Part shown: positions 52,247 through 61,641 of the stretch, piece by piece
Numbering within the stretch: the stretch's first letter is position 1
Layout: the number at the start of each line of letters is the position of its first letter
Origin: Bryobacteraceae bacterium
GTDB taxonomy: Bacteria; Acidobacteriota; Terriglobia; Bryobacterales; Bryobacteraceae
Assembly (NCBI GenBank): GCA_019187195.1
Contig: JABAQT010000021.1
Span: 1 to 64,000, forward strand
Direction: 5' to 3'
DNA: 64,000 nt
Position numbers and translations under genes: made by a program
Notes under the pieces: model-generated
Databases searched by the model: none
The model's input: the letters and a program-made list of their open reading frames with translations, nothing else
Told to the model about the DNA's origin: nothing

Positions 52247-53407
52247 TTATTTCTTTACCACTTTGGAACTCGAGGCCATCGCCTCCGCGTTCGGCCTCGT
52301 CGAAGTTCCGGGAATCGGAATCGCAAACAGCAGCCGCTTCATGCGCGCCCGGTTCGCTACTTCCTGCTTGGTCACCGTCTCCGGTTTGAGCTGCGCCGGA
52401 TCGTTCCACTTCGTGTCCTTCCCCGTCGCCGCGCCCGCGTCCACAAAGCCCGGCTTGATCTCCAGAAACGCCTCTTCCCGCAGCTTGGTCAGATATTCAC
52501 GGATCTTCGGCTGAAACCGCGCCGAGAACAGACGGTTCTGGATCTCGCTCTCCACTTCATCGAGGCTCGCCTGCCCCGCCTGGTGCTTCTCCATCACCTT
52601 CAGAATCAGAAATCCGTTCGCCTGCTTGATCGGGTCCGTGACGTAGTTCCGCTCCTTGTCCCAGAGCATTTTTTCGATCACCGGATTCAATTCGCCCTTC
52701 TTGAATCCACCGAGGTCGCCCCCACTCTGCGCCGTCTGCGAGTCCGAATTGTCTCGCGCCAGCTCCGGGAACTTCTCGCCCTTCTTCGCCCGCGCCGCCA
52801 GATCCTTCGCCTTTTTCTCGATCTGCGCTACCGCCGCCGCGTCCTTCCCCTCTGTCGACAGAAAAATCTCGCCAAGAAAGATCCGCTCGTCCCGCACGAA
52901 CTCCGCTTTGTGCTCGTTATAGTATTTCTCGACATCCGCCCGCGGTACGTTCACCTGAATCTCCTGCCGGATTACGCGGTCCGTCAACAGGCTGTTCCGC
53001 ATCTCGTTCTTGTAATCCTCGAACGGCGTCCCCAGATTGTCCCGCACCGCCTGCTGGAACTTCTCCGTATCGGCGATATTCAGCCGCTTCTGAATCTCCG
53101 CCAGTTGCTTTGATACCTCCGCCTCGACGTTGATGTTCAGGTCCTTTGCCTTCTGCACCAGCAGCAACTGGTCGATCCGGTCCCGCAGCATCTGCCCTTC
53201 CCGCTCCTTCAGCGTCTGCTCGAGTTGCGCCCCCGTCATCTTCTGCTGCCGCAACTGCGCCTCCAGTTGCGCGCGGCTGCGCAAAAGCTCCGTGCGCGTG
53301 ACGATATCGCCATTCACCTTGGCGACAATCTCCTCGATCGTCGTGACGTCCGCCGCGAACAGGACAGCCACGGAAAACGTGAGCGGAAACAGGTACTGCA
53401 AGCGCAT
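52247..53407 (-). CDS. SurA-like peptidyl-prolyl isomerase/chaperone
   Basis: A 386-residue periplasmic folding factor. Signal peptide LFPLTFSVAVLFAA. The N-terminal chaperone helices (EEIVAKVNGDIVTRTEL, REGQMLRDRIDQLLLVQKAKDLNI, DYKNEMRNSLLTDRVIRQEIQ) are SurA-like, and residues about 175-275 are one parvulin domain (IFLGEIFLS, KKGEKFPELARDNSDS, GGDLGGFKKGELNPVIE). E. coli SurA has two parvulin domains; one here is common outside Proteobacteria. Likely assists outer-membrane protein assembly with BamD. Divergent from the GH36 gene by 49 bp. Confidence 0.85.
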   Translation of the reverse strand: MRLQYLFPLTFSVAVLFAADVTTIEEIVAKVNGDIVTRTELLRSRAQLEAQLRQQKMTGAQLEQTLKEREGQMLRDRIDQLLLVQKAKDLNINVEAEVSKQLAEIQKRLNIADTEKFQQAVRDNLGTPFEDYKNEMRNSLLTDRVIRQEIQVNVPRADVEKYYNEHKAEFVRDERIFLGEIFLSTEGKDAAAVAQIEKKAKDLAARAKKGEKFPELARDNSDSQTAQSGGDLGGFKKGELNPVIEKMLWDKERNYVTDPIKQANGFLILKVMEKHQAGQASLDEVESEIQNRLFSARFQPKIREYLTKLREEAFLEIKPGFVDAGAATGKDTKWNDPAQLKPETVTKQEVANRARMKRLLFAIPIPGTSTRPNAEAMASSSKVVKK

Positions 53408-53456
53408 ATCTACCCATTATCTTAGATCCTCGTCCCGTTTGCGTCACTTTGATATC

Positions 53457-55652
53457 GTGACGGTTGTGACGCTGAACTCCACCGCCCTCGCCCTGCTCCT
53501 CCTCACTCCTGCTCTTCACGCCGAAATCCGCTATCTTCCTTCGTCCCGGCTCTGGCATCTCTCCGCCGCCGGTGTCAGCTACGTCATCGGCGTCAACAAC
53601 GGCAATCAGCTCCAACAGGTCTACTGGGGACCCCGCCTCTGGCGCGAAGCCGATCTCCCCGCCGCCCGCGCCGGCCTCCCCTGGGCCAGCTTTGACACCC
53701 CCGGCATGACTACTCCCGAGGAATACCCCGCCTGGGGCGGCGGCCGTCACCTCGAAACCTGTCTCAAACTCACCCGCGCCGACGGCGTCCGCGAGGTCAT
53801 CCTCGAATACGCCGCCCACTCCATCGAGGACGGAGCCCTCATGATTCGCCTCAAGGACAAAATCGACAACATCCGCGTCACCCTCACCTACCGTATCTCC
53901 CCCACCGGCATTGTCGAAAAGAAAGCCTCCATCCTCAACGGCACTGCCCAACCCGTCACCGTCGAAAGCCTTCAATCCGGGGTCTGGAATCTTCCCACCG
54001 GCTCCCCCTACCGCCTCACCACCACCTTCGGCCGCTGGGCCGGCGAGTGGCAACTCGAGAGCGAGGATGTCCGTCCCGGCCAGAAAATCCTCGAAAGCCG
54101 GCGCGGCCTCACCTCCCACCAGGCCAACCCCTGGTTCATGCTCGACGACGGCCACGCCACCGAATCCCACGGCCGCGTCTGGTTTGGAGCGCTCGCCTGG
54201 TCCGGCAACTGGCGCCTTACCGTCGAACAGTCCACCCATGGCCAGGTCCGCGTCACCGGAGGCTACAATCCCTTCGACTTCGCCTGGCCTCTCGAACCCG
54301 GCCAATCCCTCGAATCCCCTTCCTTCTACGCCGGCTTCACCGCCGGCGGTTTCGGAGGAGCCTCCCGCCTCCTTCACCGCTTTACCCGCAATGAAATTCT
54401 CCCTACTCAACGCCTTCGCCCCGTCCTCTACAACTCCTGGGAAGCCACCACCTTCCACGTCACCGAAGAGGGCCAGAAGGCTCTCGCCACACTCGCCGCC
54501 AGACTCGGCGTCGAGCGCTTTGTCATGGATGACGGCTGGTTCGGCGCGCGCAATGACGACCGCGCCGGTCTCGGCGACTGGACCGTCAATCCTCAAAAAT
54601 TTCCCCGCGGCCTTAAACCCCTCATCGATCACGTCCACAACCTCGGCATGGACTTCGGCCTATGGGTCGAACCTGAAATGGTCAACCCCGATAGCAACCT
54701 CTACCGCGCCCACCCCGATTGGGCGCTCCACCAGACCGGCCGGCCCCGCACCGAACAGCGCCACCAGCTCATGCTCAACCTCGCCCGCGACGACGTCAGG
54801 GAATATCTCTTCACCGTCCTCGACCGCCTCGTCACCGAAAACGCCATCCAATTCCTCAAGTGGGACGCCAACCGCAACATGACCGAGCCCGGATGGCCCG
54901 AAGTCCCGCCCTCTGATCAGAAGAAACTCTACATCCGGTACACCCGCAACTTCTACGAAATCATCGATCGCCTGCGCCGCAAACACCCCGGTCTTGAAAT
55001 CGAATCCTGCTCCGGCGGCGGCGGGCGCGTCGATCTCGGCATCCTCCGCCGCGCCGATCAGGTCTGGACCTCCGACAACACCGACGCGCTCGACCGTCTT
55101 CGCATCCAGGAGGGCTTCTCCTATGCCTACCCAGCCCGCGTCATGATGGCCTGGGTCACCGATGTCCCCAACTTCAACCACCGTTCCACCCCCCTCGCCT
55201 TCCGCTTCCTCGCCGCCATGCAGGGAGCTCTCGGCATCGGCAACAACCTCAACAAAATGTCCGCCCGGGACCTCGACTTCTCCAAACGCATGATCGCCTG
55301 GTACAAGTCCGTCCGCGCCACCATCCAGACCGGAAACCTCTACCGCCTCGCCTCTCCCCGCGCCTCGGATTTCTCGGCGAATCAATACGTCTCCGCGGAC
55401 GGAAAACAGTCCGTCGTCTTCGGCCTGCTCCACTCGCAGCGCTTCGGCTACCCGGTCCCGCCGCTCCGTCTCGAGGGCCTCGAGGAAAAGGCTGTCTACC
55501 GCCTCCACCCTCTCGATCCCGGTAAGATCGACCTGCCCACGCCCGAGCTCAGCGGAGCCTGGCTCATGAACCACGGCATCTCCTTCCGCCTCACCGGCGA
55601 TTATGACGGCTCCGCCGTCGTCATCGAGCGCGTGGATGCCTCCACGCCGTAG
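53457..55652 (+). CDS. Secreted GH36 alpha-galactosidase
   Basis: A 731-residue exported retaining alpha-galactosidase. Signal peptide TLNSTALALLLLTPALHA, N-terminal beta-sandwich, then the barrel: LYNSWEATTF, FVMDDGWFGARNDD, GMDFGLWVEPEMVNPDS, nucleophile Asp in FLKWDANR, ESCSGGGGRVDLG, acid/base Asp in WTSDNTDALDR. C-terminal beta domain completes the usual length. It would release galactose from raffinose-type sugars or galactomannan side chains. Start chosen as GTG 53457; GTG 53466 is an alternative, neither with a clear ribosome-binding site. Upstream open frame to 53130 is shadow inside surA. Confidence 0.92.
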   Translation: MTVVTLNSTALALLLLTPALHAEIRYLPSSRLWHLSAAGVSYVIGVNNGNQLQQVYWGPRLWREADLPAARAGLPWASFDTPGMTTPEEYPAWGGGRHLETCLKLTRADGVREVILEYAAHSIEDGALMIRLKDKIDNIRVTLTYRISPTGIVEKKASILNGTAQPVTVESLQSGVWNLPTGSPYRLTTTFGRWAGEWQLESEDVRPGQKILESRRGLTSHQANPWFMLDDGHATESHGRVWFGALAWSGNWRLTVEQSTHGQVRVTGGYNPFDFAWPLEPGQSLESPSFYAGFTAGGFGGASRLLHRFTRNEILPTQRLRPVLYNSWEATTFHVTEEGQKALATLAARLGVERFVMDDGWFGARNDDRAGLGDWTVNPQKFPRGLKPLIDHVHNLGMDFGLWVEPEMVNPDSNLYRAHPDWALHQTGRPRTEQRHQLMLNLARDDVREYLFTVLDRLVTENAIQFLKWDANRNMTEPGWPEVPPSDQKKLYIRYTRNFYEIIDRLRRKHPGLEIESCSGGGGRVDLGILRRADQVWTSDNTDALDRLRIQEGFSYAYPARVMMAWVTDVPNFNHRSTPLAFRFLAAMQGALGIGNNLNKMSARDLDFSKRMIAWYKSVRATIQTGNLYRLASPRASDFSANQYVSADGKQSVVFGLLHSQRFGYPVPPLRLEGLEEKAVYRLHPLDPGKIDLPTPELSGAWLMNHGISFRLTGDYDGSAVVIERVDASTP

Positions 55653-55929
55653 ACCCCGCGGCGCCAGACGGGCCAGGGAATGACGCGATAATAATCCGAA
55701 TGCGTTAGTTGCCGTTGTACCGGCCGCAACGAGAAGAGGCCAACCGCTCGCGGCAGTGCGTCCCGGTCATCGCAGGCGTTTCTCCTCCGCCAGAAGGCGG
55801 TGCGTGCGCCTCAGCCATTCTGGCTTCCTCGACTTCTCGCTCCTGTCTTCTTCCACATGGCAAGGCAAAGTCTTGGCCGGTTGGAAGCTCAGGCGTCAGG
55901 GCGTAGCCCGTAACAACAACCGGTTGAAC
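55653..55929. other. 277-bp intergenic stretch with no recognised feature
   Basis: Between the GH36 stop and the convergent phosphate transporter stop. It has a small palindrome, CAACCGGTTG, at 55917-55926, close to the transporter stop, but no convincing terminator, RNA gene or reading frame. Confidence 0.4.
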
Positions 55930-56928
55930 CTATCCGCCCACAAGAAAATGAATCAGGTGATGCATCACGAATCCCACCGCCGCCGCCGCTGGAATCGTCA
56001 TCAGCCACGCCCATAAAATGCTCGTCGCAATACGCCATCGCACCGCCTTCGGACGGTAGATCGAACCTACCCCCGCAATCGCTCCCGCCGTTACATGCGT
56101 AGTCGACACCGGCATGTGCAGATACGTCGAAAACAGTATCGACGATGCCGCCGCCGTCTCCGCGCAGAATCCCCCCCGCGGCTTCAATCGCGTCAGCTTC
56201 GTCCCCATCGTCCGTACTATCCGCCACCCTCCGCTCATCGTCCCCAGCCCGATTGCCGCATACGCCGATATCACCACCCAATACGGCACGTGAAACGTCT
56301 TCAGATATCCCGATGTCACCAGCACTCCGGTGATGATCCCCATCGTCTTCTGCGCGTCGTTGCTCCCGTGCGAGTAACTGAAAATCGCCGACGAAACCAA
56401 CTGCAGCCGCCGGAAGTAGACATCCATCTCCTTCGGTGTCGACTCCCGGAAAAGCCAGTGCACTCCAATCATCAGAATGTAGGCCAGCGCCATCCCAAGA
56501 ACCGGAGCCACCACGATGAAGATCAGCGTCTTCGTCCAGCCGCTCAGTATGATGGCCTGGAAACCCGACGCCGCGATCGCCGCTCCCGCGTAGCCGCCAA
56601 ACAGCGCGTGCGAGGAACTCGTCGGCAAACCCCACCACCACGTAATCAGGTCCCACGCGATCGCCCCCAACAATCCCGCCAGGATCACATATGGCGTCAC
56701 CATCCGCAGATCCACCATCCCGCTCCCCACCGTGCTCGCCACTCCCGTCCCCGTGAACATCGCGGCGCTGAAGTTGAAAAACGCCGCCCACAGCACTGCC
56801 TGAAACGGCGTCAGCACCCGCGTGGCCACAATCGTCGCCACCGAATTCGCCGCGTCGTGGAATCCATTGATGAAATCAAAAATGAGAGCGATGACTACGA
56901 TGACCACTACCAGAAACAGTGTGTCCAT
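55930..56928 (-). CDS. pitA: PiT-family inorganic phosphate transporter
   Basis: A 332-residue inner-membrane low-affinity phosphate/metal-phosphate carrier. The duplicated PiT signatures are seen as FINGFHDAANSVATIVATRVL near the N-terminus and YSHGSNDAQKTMGIITG near the middle, with SSSHALFGG and VSTTHVTAGAIAGVG in the paired helices. About ten membrane helices; shorter than E. coli PitA because the central cytosolic loop is small. The DUF47 gene ends 15 bp upstream, so the pair is co-expressed. Confidence 0.93.
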   Translation of the reverse strand: MDTLFLVVVIVVIALIFDFINGFHDAANSVATIVATRVLTPFQAVLWAAFFNFSAAMFTGTGVASTVGSGMVDLRMVTPYVILAGLLGAIAWDLITWWWGLPTSSSHALFGGYAGAAIAASGFQAIILSGWTKTLIFIVVAPVLGMALAYILMIGVHWLFRESTPKEMDVYFRRLQLVSSAIFSYSHGSNDAQKTMGIITGVLVTSGYLKTFHVPYWVVISAYAAIGLGTMSGGWRIVRTMGTKLTRLKPRGGFCAETAAASSILFSTYLHMPVSTTHVTAGAIAGVGSIYRPKAVRWRIATSILWAWLMTIPAAAAVGFVMHHLIHFLVGG

Positions 56929-56943
56929 GCGTGTCCGGGCGGG

Positions 56944-57549
56944 CTAACTGTTTTTCACCACCACGTTTTGCAGTACATCGGCGACGTCTTCGCAGGAGTC
57001 CGTGGTCATCTCCAGCAAATCGTATATTTCTTTCAGCTTCATCAGTTGAATCGCATCCTTCTCCTGGTCGAACAGCGCCGCTACCGCCGCCCGCGACACC
57101 TGGTCCGCGTGATCTTCCAGCCGGTTGATCTCGATGCAGTGCTCAAGCAGCGATTTCTCCTGGCTCAGCGCCTCGAATGCCAGCGTCAGCGACTTCGCGC
57201 AGGATTCGATGATCTCGCATATCTGCAGCGCCGCCATCGGCACCGGCTTGATCTTATAGGCCACCAGCTTGTGCGAAACTTCCTCGATCCCGTCCAATAC
57301 ATCATCGAGCGCCGTCGCCAGCTCATGAATGTCTTCCGGATCGAGAGGCGTGATGAATGTCGTGTTCAGCTTTTGAAAAACTTCGTGGATGATCTCATCG
57401 CCGTCACGTTCGATCTTCGATATCTGCTCGGCCGCCCGCGCCATGCCGTCGCGCGCGCCTTCCACCAGCAGTACGGCGGCTTCGGATATGAGCCGCGCCT
57501 GGCCCAGGAAATAGTGGAAGAACTTCTCTTCCCGCGGGAGTAACCTCAT
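56944..57549 (-). CDS. DUF47/PhoU-like Pit accessory protein
   Basis: A 201-residue all-helical protein of the DUF47 (PhoU-related) family that regulates adjacent PiT transporters. REEKFFHYFLGQARLISEAAVLL, EQISKIERDGDEIIHEVFQKLNTTFITPLDPEDIHELATALDDVLDGIEE with E/D-xxx-D metal-binding motifs, and the second repeat EDHADQVSRAAVAALF match the two three-helix bundles. It is followed directly by pit, the usual gene order. Confidence 0.9.
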   Translation of the reverse strand: MRLLPREEKFFHYFLGQARLISEAAVLLVEGARDGMARAAEQISKIERDGDEIIHEVFQKLNTTFITPLDPEDIHELATALDDVLDGIEEVSHKLVAYKIKPVPMAALQICEIIESCAKSLTLAFEALSQEKSLLEHCIEINRLEDHADQVSRAAVAALFDQEKDAIQLMKLKEIYDLLEMTTDSCEDVADVLQNVVVKNS

Positions 57550-57631
57550 AAAATTTCAGGGAGTCTCCACTCAACCGGCAAACGAAGACCCAGTGTCTCA
57601 TTGCCACTTTGACAGGTCAACTTCAACATGA

Positions 57632-58423
57632 TTACAGTTCCGTCACAATCGGGAAAAGTGCGCTCCCCTCCGTGCCCTCCGTGTTGCTCTCCAGATCGAG
57701 ATACCGCGTGTCGAGCAAACGCCCCGGTTGGATATTCCCCATCGCCGAAAGCATGTTCTCTTTCAAATGAGGATGATCCCTCTCGAGTTCCGTGAAGAAG
57801 TCCCGCAGGCTCCGCCGCACCGTTCCCGTGCGCTGCGAACACCCGCACGGAATCACCGGCGCCCCCAGGCTCTCCGCGTAGCGCCTGGTGATGTCTTCCG
57901 TCACAAACACCAGCGGCCGGATCAGCCGGAAGTCCTTCTCGCTCGAATAGGTCACCGCCGGCAGCGCGCTCAACCTCCCCGTAAACAGCGCGTTCCTCAG
58001 GAAAGACTCGCAAAAATCGTCCGCCGTGTGCCCGAACGCGATGACGTTCGCTCCCAACCCGCGCGCGATCTCGTACACCGCGCGCCTCCGGAACCGGCTG
58101 CATAGATCGCAGCCGTGATCCGGTTTCTCCTCGAGCAGACGCAGGGACGAACTGTCCTCGAAATACTTCCACGCGATCCCCTGCTCGAGCAGCCACGCCC
58201 CCAGCGGCTGTATCGGACGCAGAAACTTCCCCTGCTCCACGGTGAACGCGCACACGCTGAAATCCACCGGAGCCTTCTTCCGCAGCAACAGCAGCGCCTT
58301 CAACAGCGTCAACGAATCCTTGCCGCCCGAAAGCGCCACCGCTACCCGGTCGCCGTCGCGGATCATACGGAAGCGTCCGATCGCTTCCCCGACTTTTCTT
58401 AATAGCGTCTTCTCGATGTCCAA
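57632..58423 (-). CDS. ttcA: TtcA-type tRNA 2-thiocytidine synthetase
   Basis: A 263-residue PP-loop ATPase that thiolates C32 of tRNA. VAVALSGGKDSLTLL is the PP-loop; CDLCSRFRRR and PCGCSQ supply the Cys of a 4Fe-4S cluster site, and FGHTADDFCESFLRNALFTGRL and GRLSALPAVTYS are diagnostic. No ATG fits the start: the family N-terminus begins at a TTG (58423), preceded by AGGAAA and a TATAAT at 58435-58430. An open frame to 58921 is shadow of the rsmB-type gene. It lies 82 bp before the DUF47 gene and is divergent from it in no way; both are minus. Confidence 0.85.
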   Translation of the reverse strand: MDIEKTLLRKVGEAIGRFRMIRDGDRVAVALSGGKDSLTLLKALLLLRKKAPVDFSVCAFTVEQGKFLRPIQPLGAWLLEQGIAWKYFEDSSSLRLLEEKPDHGCDLCSRFRRRAVYEIARGLGANVIAFGHTADDFCESFLRNALFTGRLSALPAVTYSSEKDFRLIRPLVFVTEDITRRYAESLGAPVIPCGCSQRTGTVRRSLRDFFTELERDHPHLKENMLSAMGNIQPGRLLDTRYLDLESNTEGTEGSALFPIVTEL

Positions 58424-58429
58424 TTTCCT

Positions 58430-58435
58430 ATTATA
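58430..58435 (-). promoter_or_regulatory. Perfect TATAAT six bases before the ttcA start
   Basis: The minus strand reads TATAAT at 58435-58430, then AGGAAA and the TTG start. Transcription from this box would begin close to the start codon. The -35 region is weak, so use of the box is uncertain. Confidence 0.3.
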
Positions 58436-58477
58436 GAAATTTGAGCGCCATCCACACTCTCCTCCCCTGACCTCCCA

Positions 58478-59626
58478 ATGCCCTCCGTCTCCCCCGCCCG
58501 CCGCGCCGCTTTCGATGTTCTCCTTCGGGTCGAGTCCGGAGCCTGGGCCTCCGACCTCCTCCGCGCCGTCTCCGCCCCCCTCGATTCCCGCGATGCCGGA
58601 CTCGCCTCCGAGATCGTCTTCGGAGCCCTCCGCTATCAGGCTCAACTCGATCACCTCATCGCCCTCCGCGTACCCAAAGTCCGCCTCGACCCCGAAGTCC
58701 GCATCTGTCTCCGCATCGGCTTCTACCAACTTCTCTACCTGACCCGCGTACCCCCCCGCGCCGCCGTCGCCGAAAGCGTCGAACTCGTCAAACGCGCCCG
58801 CAAACGCTCCGCCGCGGGTTTGGTTAACGCCGTCCTCCGCCACCCGCTCCCTTCTCCAATCGAATGGCCGGATGATGCCACTCGTCTCTCCACGCCCCCT
58901 TGGCTTCTCGCGCGCTGGCAACTACAGTATGGCGAAATAAAAGCGCAAGGTATCGCCTCCGCCTCGCTCTCGCCTCCCGCTACCTACCTCCGCTTCGATA
59001 CTCCACTCATCCCTCCCTCTCTGCGAGTCGAACCCACTGAAATCCCCGGTTGCTTCCGCCTCCTCTCCGGCGACCCTTCCGGCTTTCGCCGCCAGGACAT
59101 CGGCTCCCAGTGGGTGGTCACCCTGCTCGACCTCCACCCCGGCCTCACCTTCCTCGACCTTTGCTCGGCGCCCGGCAACAAGACCGCCCACGCCCTCGAA
59201 TTCGGAGTCCGCGCCATCGCCGCCGACGTCCATCTTCACCGCCTCCGTTTCCAACCGAACCCATGCCCCCTGGTCTGCCTCGACGCCACTCACACCCTCC
59301 CCTTCCGCCGCGCCTTCGACCGCATCCTCGTCGACGCTCCCTGCTCAGGCACCGGCACCCTCTCCCGCAACCCCGAAATCAAATGGCGTCTCACTCCCAC
59401 CGATCTCGCTGATCTTCACCGGCGCCAGACCCTCATTCTCCGCAACTCCCTCCAATGCCTTGCCCCCGGCGGCCTGCTCGTCTATTCCACCTGCTCGCTC
59501 GAGCGCGAGGAAAACGAGGATGTCCTCGACGAGGTCCTGGGCTCCGTTTCCATCCAAACCCACCGCCGTCTCCCCGGCCTTCAAACCGGAGATGGCTTTT
59601 TTGCCGCTGTGATACGATCGGAATAG
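58478..59626 (+). CDS. rsmB: RsmB-type rRNA cytosine-C5 methyltransferase
   Basis: A 382-residue methyltransferase with an N-terminal NusB-like RNA-binding domain (ARRAAFDVLLRVESGAWASDLL, ASEIVFGALRYQAQLDHLIA) and a C-terminal SAM domain. TFLDLCSAPGNKTAH is motif I, DRILVDAPCSGTGTLSRNPEIKW carries the base-release Cys, and VYSTCSLEREENEDV carries the catalytic Cys. Probable target is C967 of 16S rRNA by analogy with E. coli. The central linker is shorter than in E. coli. rpe starts 28 bp later. Confidence 0.9.
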   Translation: MPSVSPARRAAFDVLLRVESGAWASDLLRAVSAPLDSRDAGLASEIVFGALRYQAQLDHLIALRVPKVRLDPEVRICLRIGFYQLLYLTRVPPRAAVAESVELVKRARKRSAAGLVNAVLRHPLPSPIEWPDDATRLSTPPWLLARWQLQYGEIKAQGIASASLSPPATYLRFDTPLIPPSLRVEPTEIPGCFRLLSGDPSGFRRQDIGSQWVVTLLDLHPGLTFLDLCSAPGNKTAHALEFGVRAIAADVHLHRLRFQPNPCPLVCLDATHTLPFRRAFDRILVDAPCSGTGTLSRNPEIKWRLTPTDLADLHRRQTLILRNSLQCLAPGGLLVYSTCSLEREENEDVLDEVLGSVSIQTHRRLPGLQTGDGFFAAVIRSE

Positions 59627-59654
59627 CGCTGCCGGCGCAAGGCACTACCCTTCC

Positions 59655-60329
59655 ATGACGGAGATCCTTCCTTCCATCCTTGCGGCTGATTTTGCGCGTC
59701 TTGGGGAAGAGATCGCCCGCGTCGAGCGCGGGGGCGCTTCCATGCTTCACCTCGACGTGATGGACGGTCATTTTGTACCCAATCTGACCATCGGTCCGTC
59801 CATCGTCAAGGCCATCCGCAAGATCACCAAGGCCACGCTCGATGTCCACCTCATGATCACGGACCCCGATCGCTACGCCCCCGTCTTCATTGAAGCCGGA
59901 GCCGATTGCGTCTCCGTTCATCAGGAAACATGCCGCCACCTCGATGGAACCCTGCGCATGATCCAGAGCGAAGGAGCCCGCGCCGGCGTCGTCATCAACC
60001 CCGCCACCCCCGTCTCCACCCTCGGCGAGGTCCTCGATCTGGCCGACTACATCCTGGTCATGAGCGTCAACCCCGGCTTCGGCGGCCAGCAATTCCTCCC
60101 CAACTCCCTTGGGAAGGCGCGCGCCCTCGATGCCCGGCGCCGGGAGATGAACCTCAACTTCCACATCGAGATCGACGGTGGTATTACCATGGACAATGTC
60201 ACCGATGCCGTCCGCGCCGGTTGTGACTGGCTCGTTGCCGGAACCGCCATCTTCCATAGTGAGGACCCGGCCGCCGCCGTACGCGGGATGCAACACCTTG
60301 CCCGGGAGGCTACCGCCATCCGTGCCTGA
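59655..60329 (+). CDS. rpe: Ribulose-phosphate 3-epimerase
   Basis: A 224-residue TIM-barrel enzyme interconverting ribulose- and xylulose-5-phosphate in the pentose phosphate pathway. PSILAADFARLGEE, MLHLDVMDGHFVPNLTIGP (metal ligands), VHLMI, VHQETCRHL, VMSVNPGFGGQQF, IEIDGGI and AGTAIF give the complete set of family signatures. It is part of a compact plus-strand run after rsmB. Confidence 0.96.
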   Translation: MTEILPSILAADFARLGEEIARVERGGASMLHLDVMDGHFVPNLTIGPSIVKAIRKITKATLDVHLMITDPDRYAPVFIEAGADCVSVHQETCRHLDGTLRMIQSEGARAGVVINPATPVSTLGEVLDLADYILVMSVNPGFGGQQFLPNSLGKARALDARRREMNLNFHIEIDGGITMDNVTDAVRAGCDWLVAGTAIFHSEDPAAAVRGMQHLAREATAIRA

Positions 60330-60390
60330 TACGATTCTTCGAAACCCTCGGCTCCGCCGCTCGATCGAGTTATGAAAAAGGGATTGTGCT

Positions 60391-61641
60391 ATGCAGCTTT
60401 CTAAGCGAGTTTGGTTCCTGCGTCTGTTGACCGCCGCTCTTTGTGTGGGGATGCTCGCTTCCTGTGGCTTCCGCCGCAGGAAGTATGAGAACCCCATCAC
60501 CAAGGACACCCAGCAGCCTGACAAGGTTCTCTTCGACAAGGCCGTCAAGGACCTCGAGCGCAATCGCTTCGAGGTGGCCCGCCTCACCCTCCAGACACTC
60601 ATCAATACCTACGACACCAGTGAATATCTCGCCAAGGCGAAACTCGCCATCGCCGATAGCTGGTTCCGTGAAGGTGGAGCGCACGGACTCGCCCAGGCCG
60701 AAGCCGAATACAAGGACTTCATCCTCTTCTACCCCACCCTCGAGGAATCAGCCGAGGCCCAGGAAAAAGTCTGCATGATCCATTACCGCCAGATGGAAAA
60801 GCCGGACCGCGACTCGACGCACGCCCTCAAGGCGGAGGAGGAATGCCGCAACCTTCTCGTCCAGTTCCCCAACAGCAAGTACGCCCCCCAGGCCCAGCAG
60901 CTTCTTCGCAATATCCAGGAAGCCATAGCGGAAGGCGAGTTCCGCGTGGGCGACTTCTATCACCATAAAGGCAGCCATCCCGCCGCCGCCAACCGCCTCC
61001 AGGCGCTCGTCGATCAGTACCCCCTCTTCAGCGGAGCCGATGAAGCCCTCTGGACGCTTGGCGATTCCTACTCCCAAATGGGTCCCCGCTTCCGCGACAA
61101 GACCGGCCAAGCCTACACGCGCATCGTCCGGGACTATCCTCTCAGCCCCTACGCCGGACAGGCCAAGGAGAAGCTCAAGGAAATGGAGATGGAAATCCCC
61201 GAGCCCGATCCCGTCGCCCTCGCCCGCATGAAGTACGAAGAGGAGAACCGCACCTCGAAGAGCTTCATGAAAAAATCGTTGGGCCTGTTCTCGAAGAGCC
61301 CTGACGTGACCCACGCCGCCAAGTCGGGAACCCCCGCCATGGAGCGCACCCAACCCACCATCCCCGCCAGCGTGCCCGTCCCGGCCGCGGCCGGAGCAGG
61401 CGTCACCGACGTGAGCGTCTCCACCGTCAACGACTCGAGCACCCTCGATTCGAAGCCGGACGCCCGCGCCAATCCTCCCAAGCCCTCCGAAGGCAATTCG
61501 CCCAACGGCCAGCCGGCCGCTTCCTCCACTCCGGCCGCCCAATCCGCGCAGGCCGCCGACGATACGCCGAAAAACAAAGCCTACCAGCCCGTCAAACAGA
61601 AACAGAAGAAGAAAAAGAATAAGAAGTCCGAAAATAAATGA
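60391..61641 (+). CDS. bamD: BamD-like outer-membrane assembly lipoprotein
   Basis: A 416-residue lipoprotein; LLTAALCVGMLASC gives the lipobox with Cys25. TPR-like helices follow (ARLTLQTLINTYDTSEYLAKAKLAIADSWF, AEAEYKDFILFYPTLEESAEAQEKVCMIHY, GSHPAAANRLQALVDQYPLFSGADEALWTLG), as in BamD, the TPR subunit of the outer-membrane protein insertion complex. The last ~130 residues are low-complexity Pro/Ala/Ser then a Lys tract (QKQKKKKNKK), not present in E. coli BamD. It overlaps the response regulator gene by 4 bp. Confidence 0.85.
   Translation: MQLSKRVWFLRLLTAALCVGMLASCGFRRRKYENPITKDTQQPDKVLFDKAVKDLERNRFEVARLTLQTLINTYDTSEYLAKAKLAIADSWFREGGAHGLAQAEAEYKDFILFYPTLEESAEAQEKVCMIHYRQMEKPDRDSTHALKAEEECRNLLVQFPNSKYAPQAQQLLRNIQEAIAEGEFRVGDFYHHKGSHPAAANRLQALVDQYPLFSGADEALWTLGDSYSQMGPRFRDKTGQAYTRIVRDYPLSPYAGQAKEKLKEMEMEIPEPDPVALARMKYEEENRTSKSFMKKSLGLFSKSPDVTHAAKSGTPAMERTQPTIPASVPVPAAAGAGVTDVSVSTVNDSSTLDSKPDARANPPKPSEGNSPNGQPAASSTPAAQSAQAADDTPKNKAYQPVKQKQKKKKNKKSENK

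Noticed and set aside
52917..54638. Long minus frame across surA and GH36 starts
   Set aside because: Overlaps two better genes; composition is shadow-like.
55700..55920. Possible small gene or RNA between GH36 and pit
   Set aside because: Short frames only, no start site support and no structure recognised.
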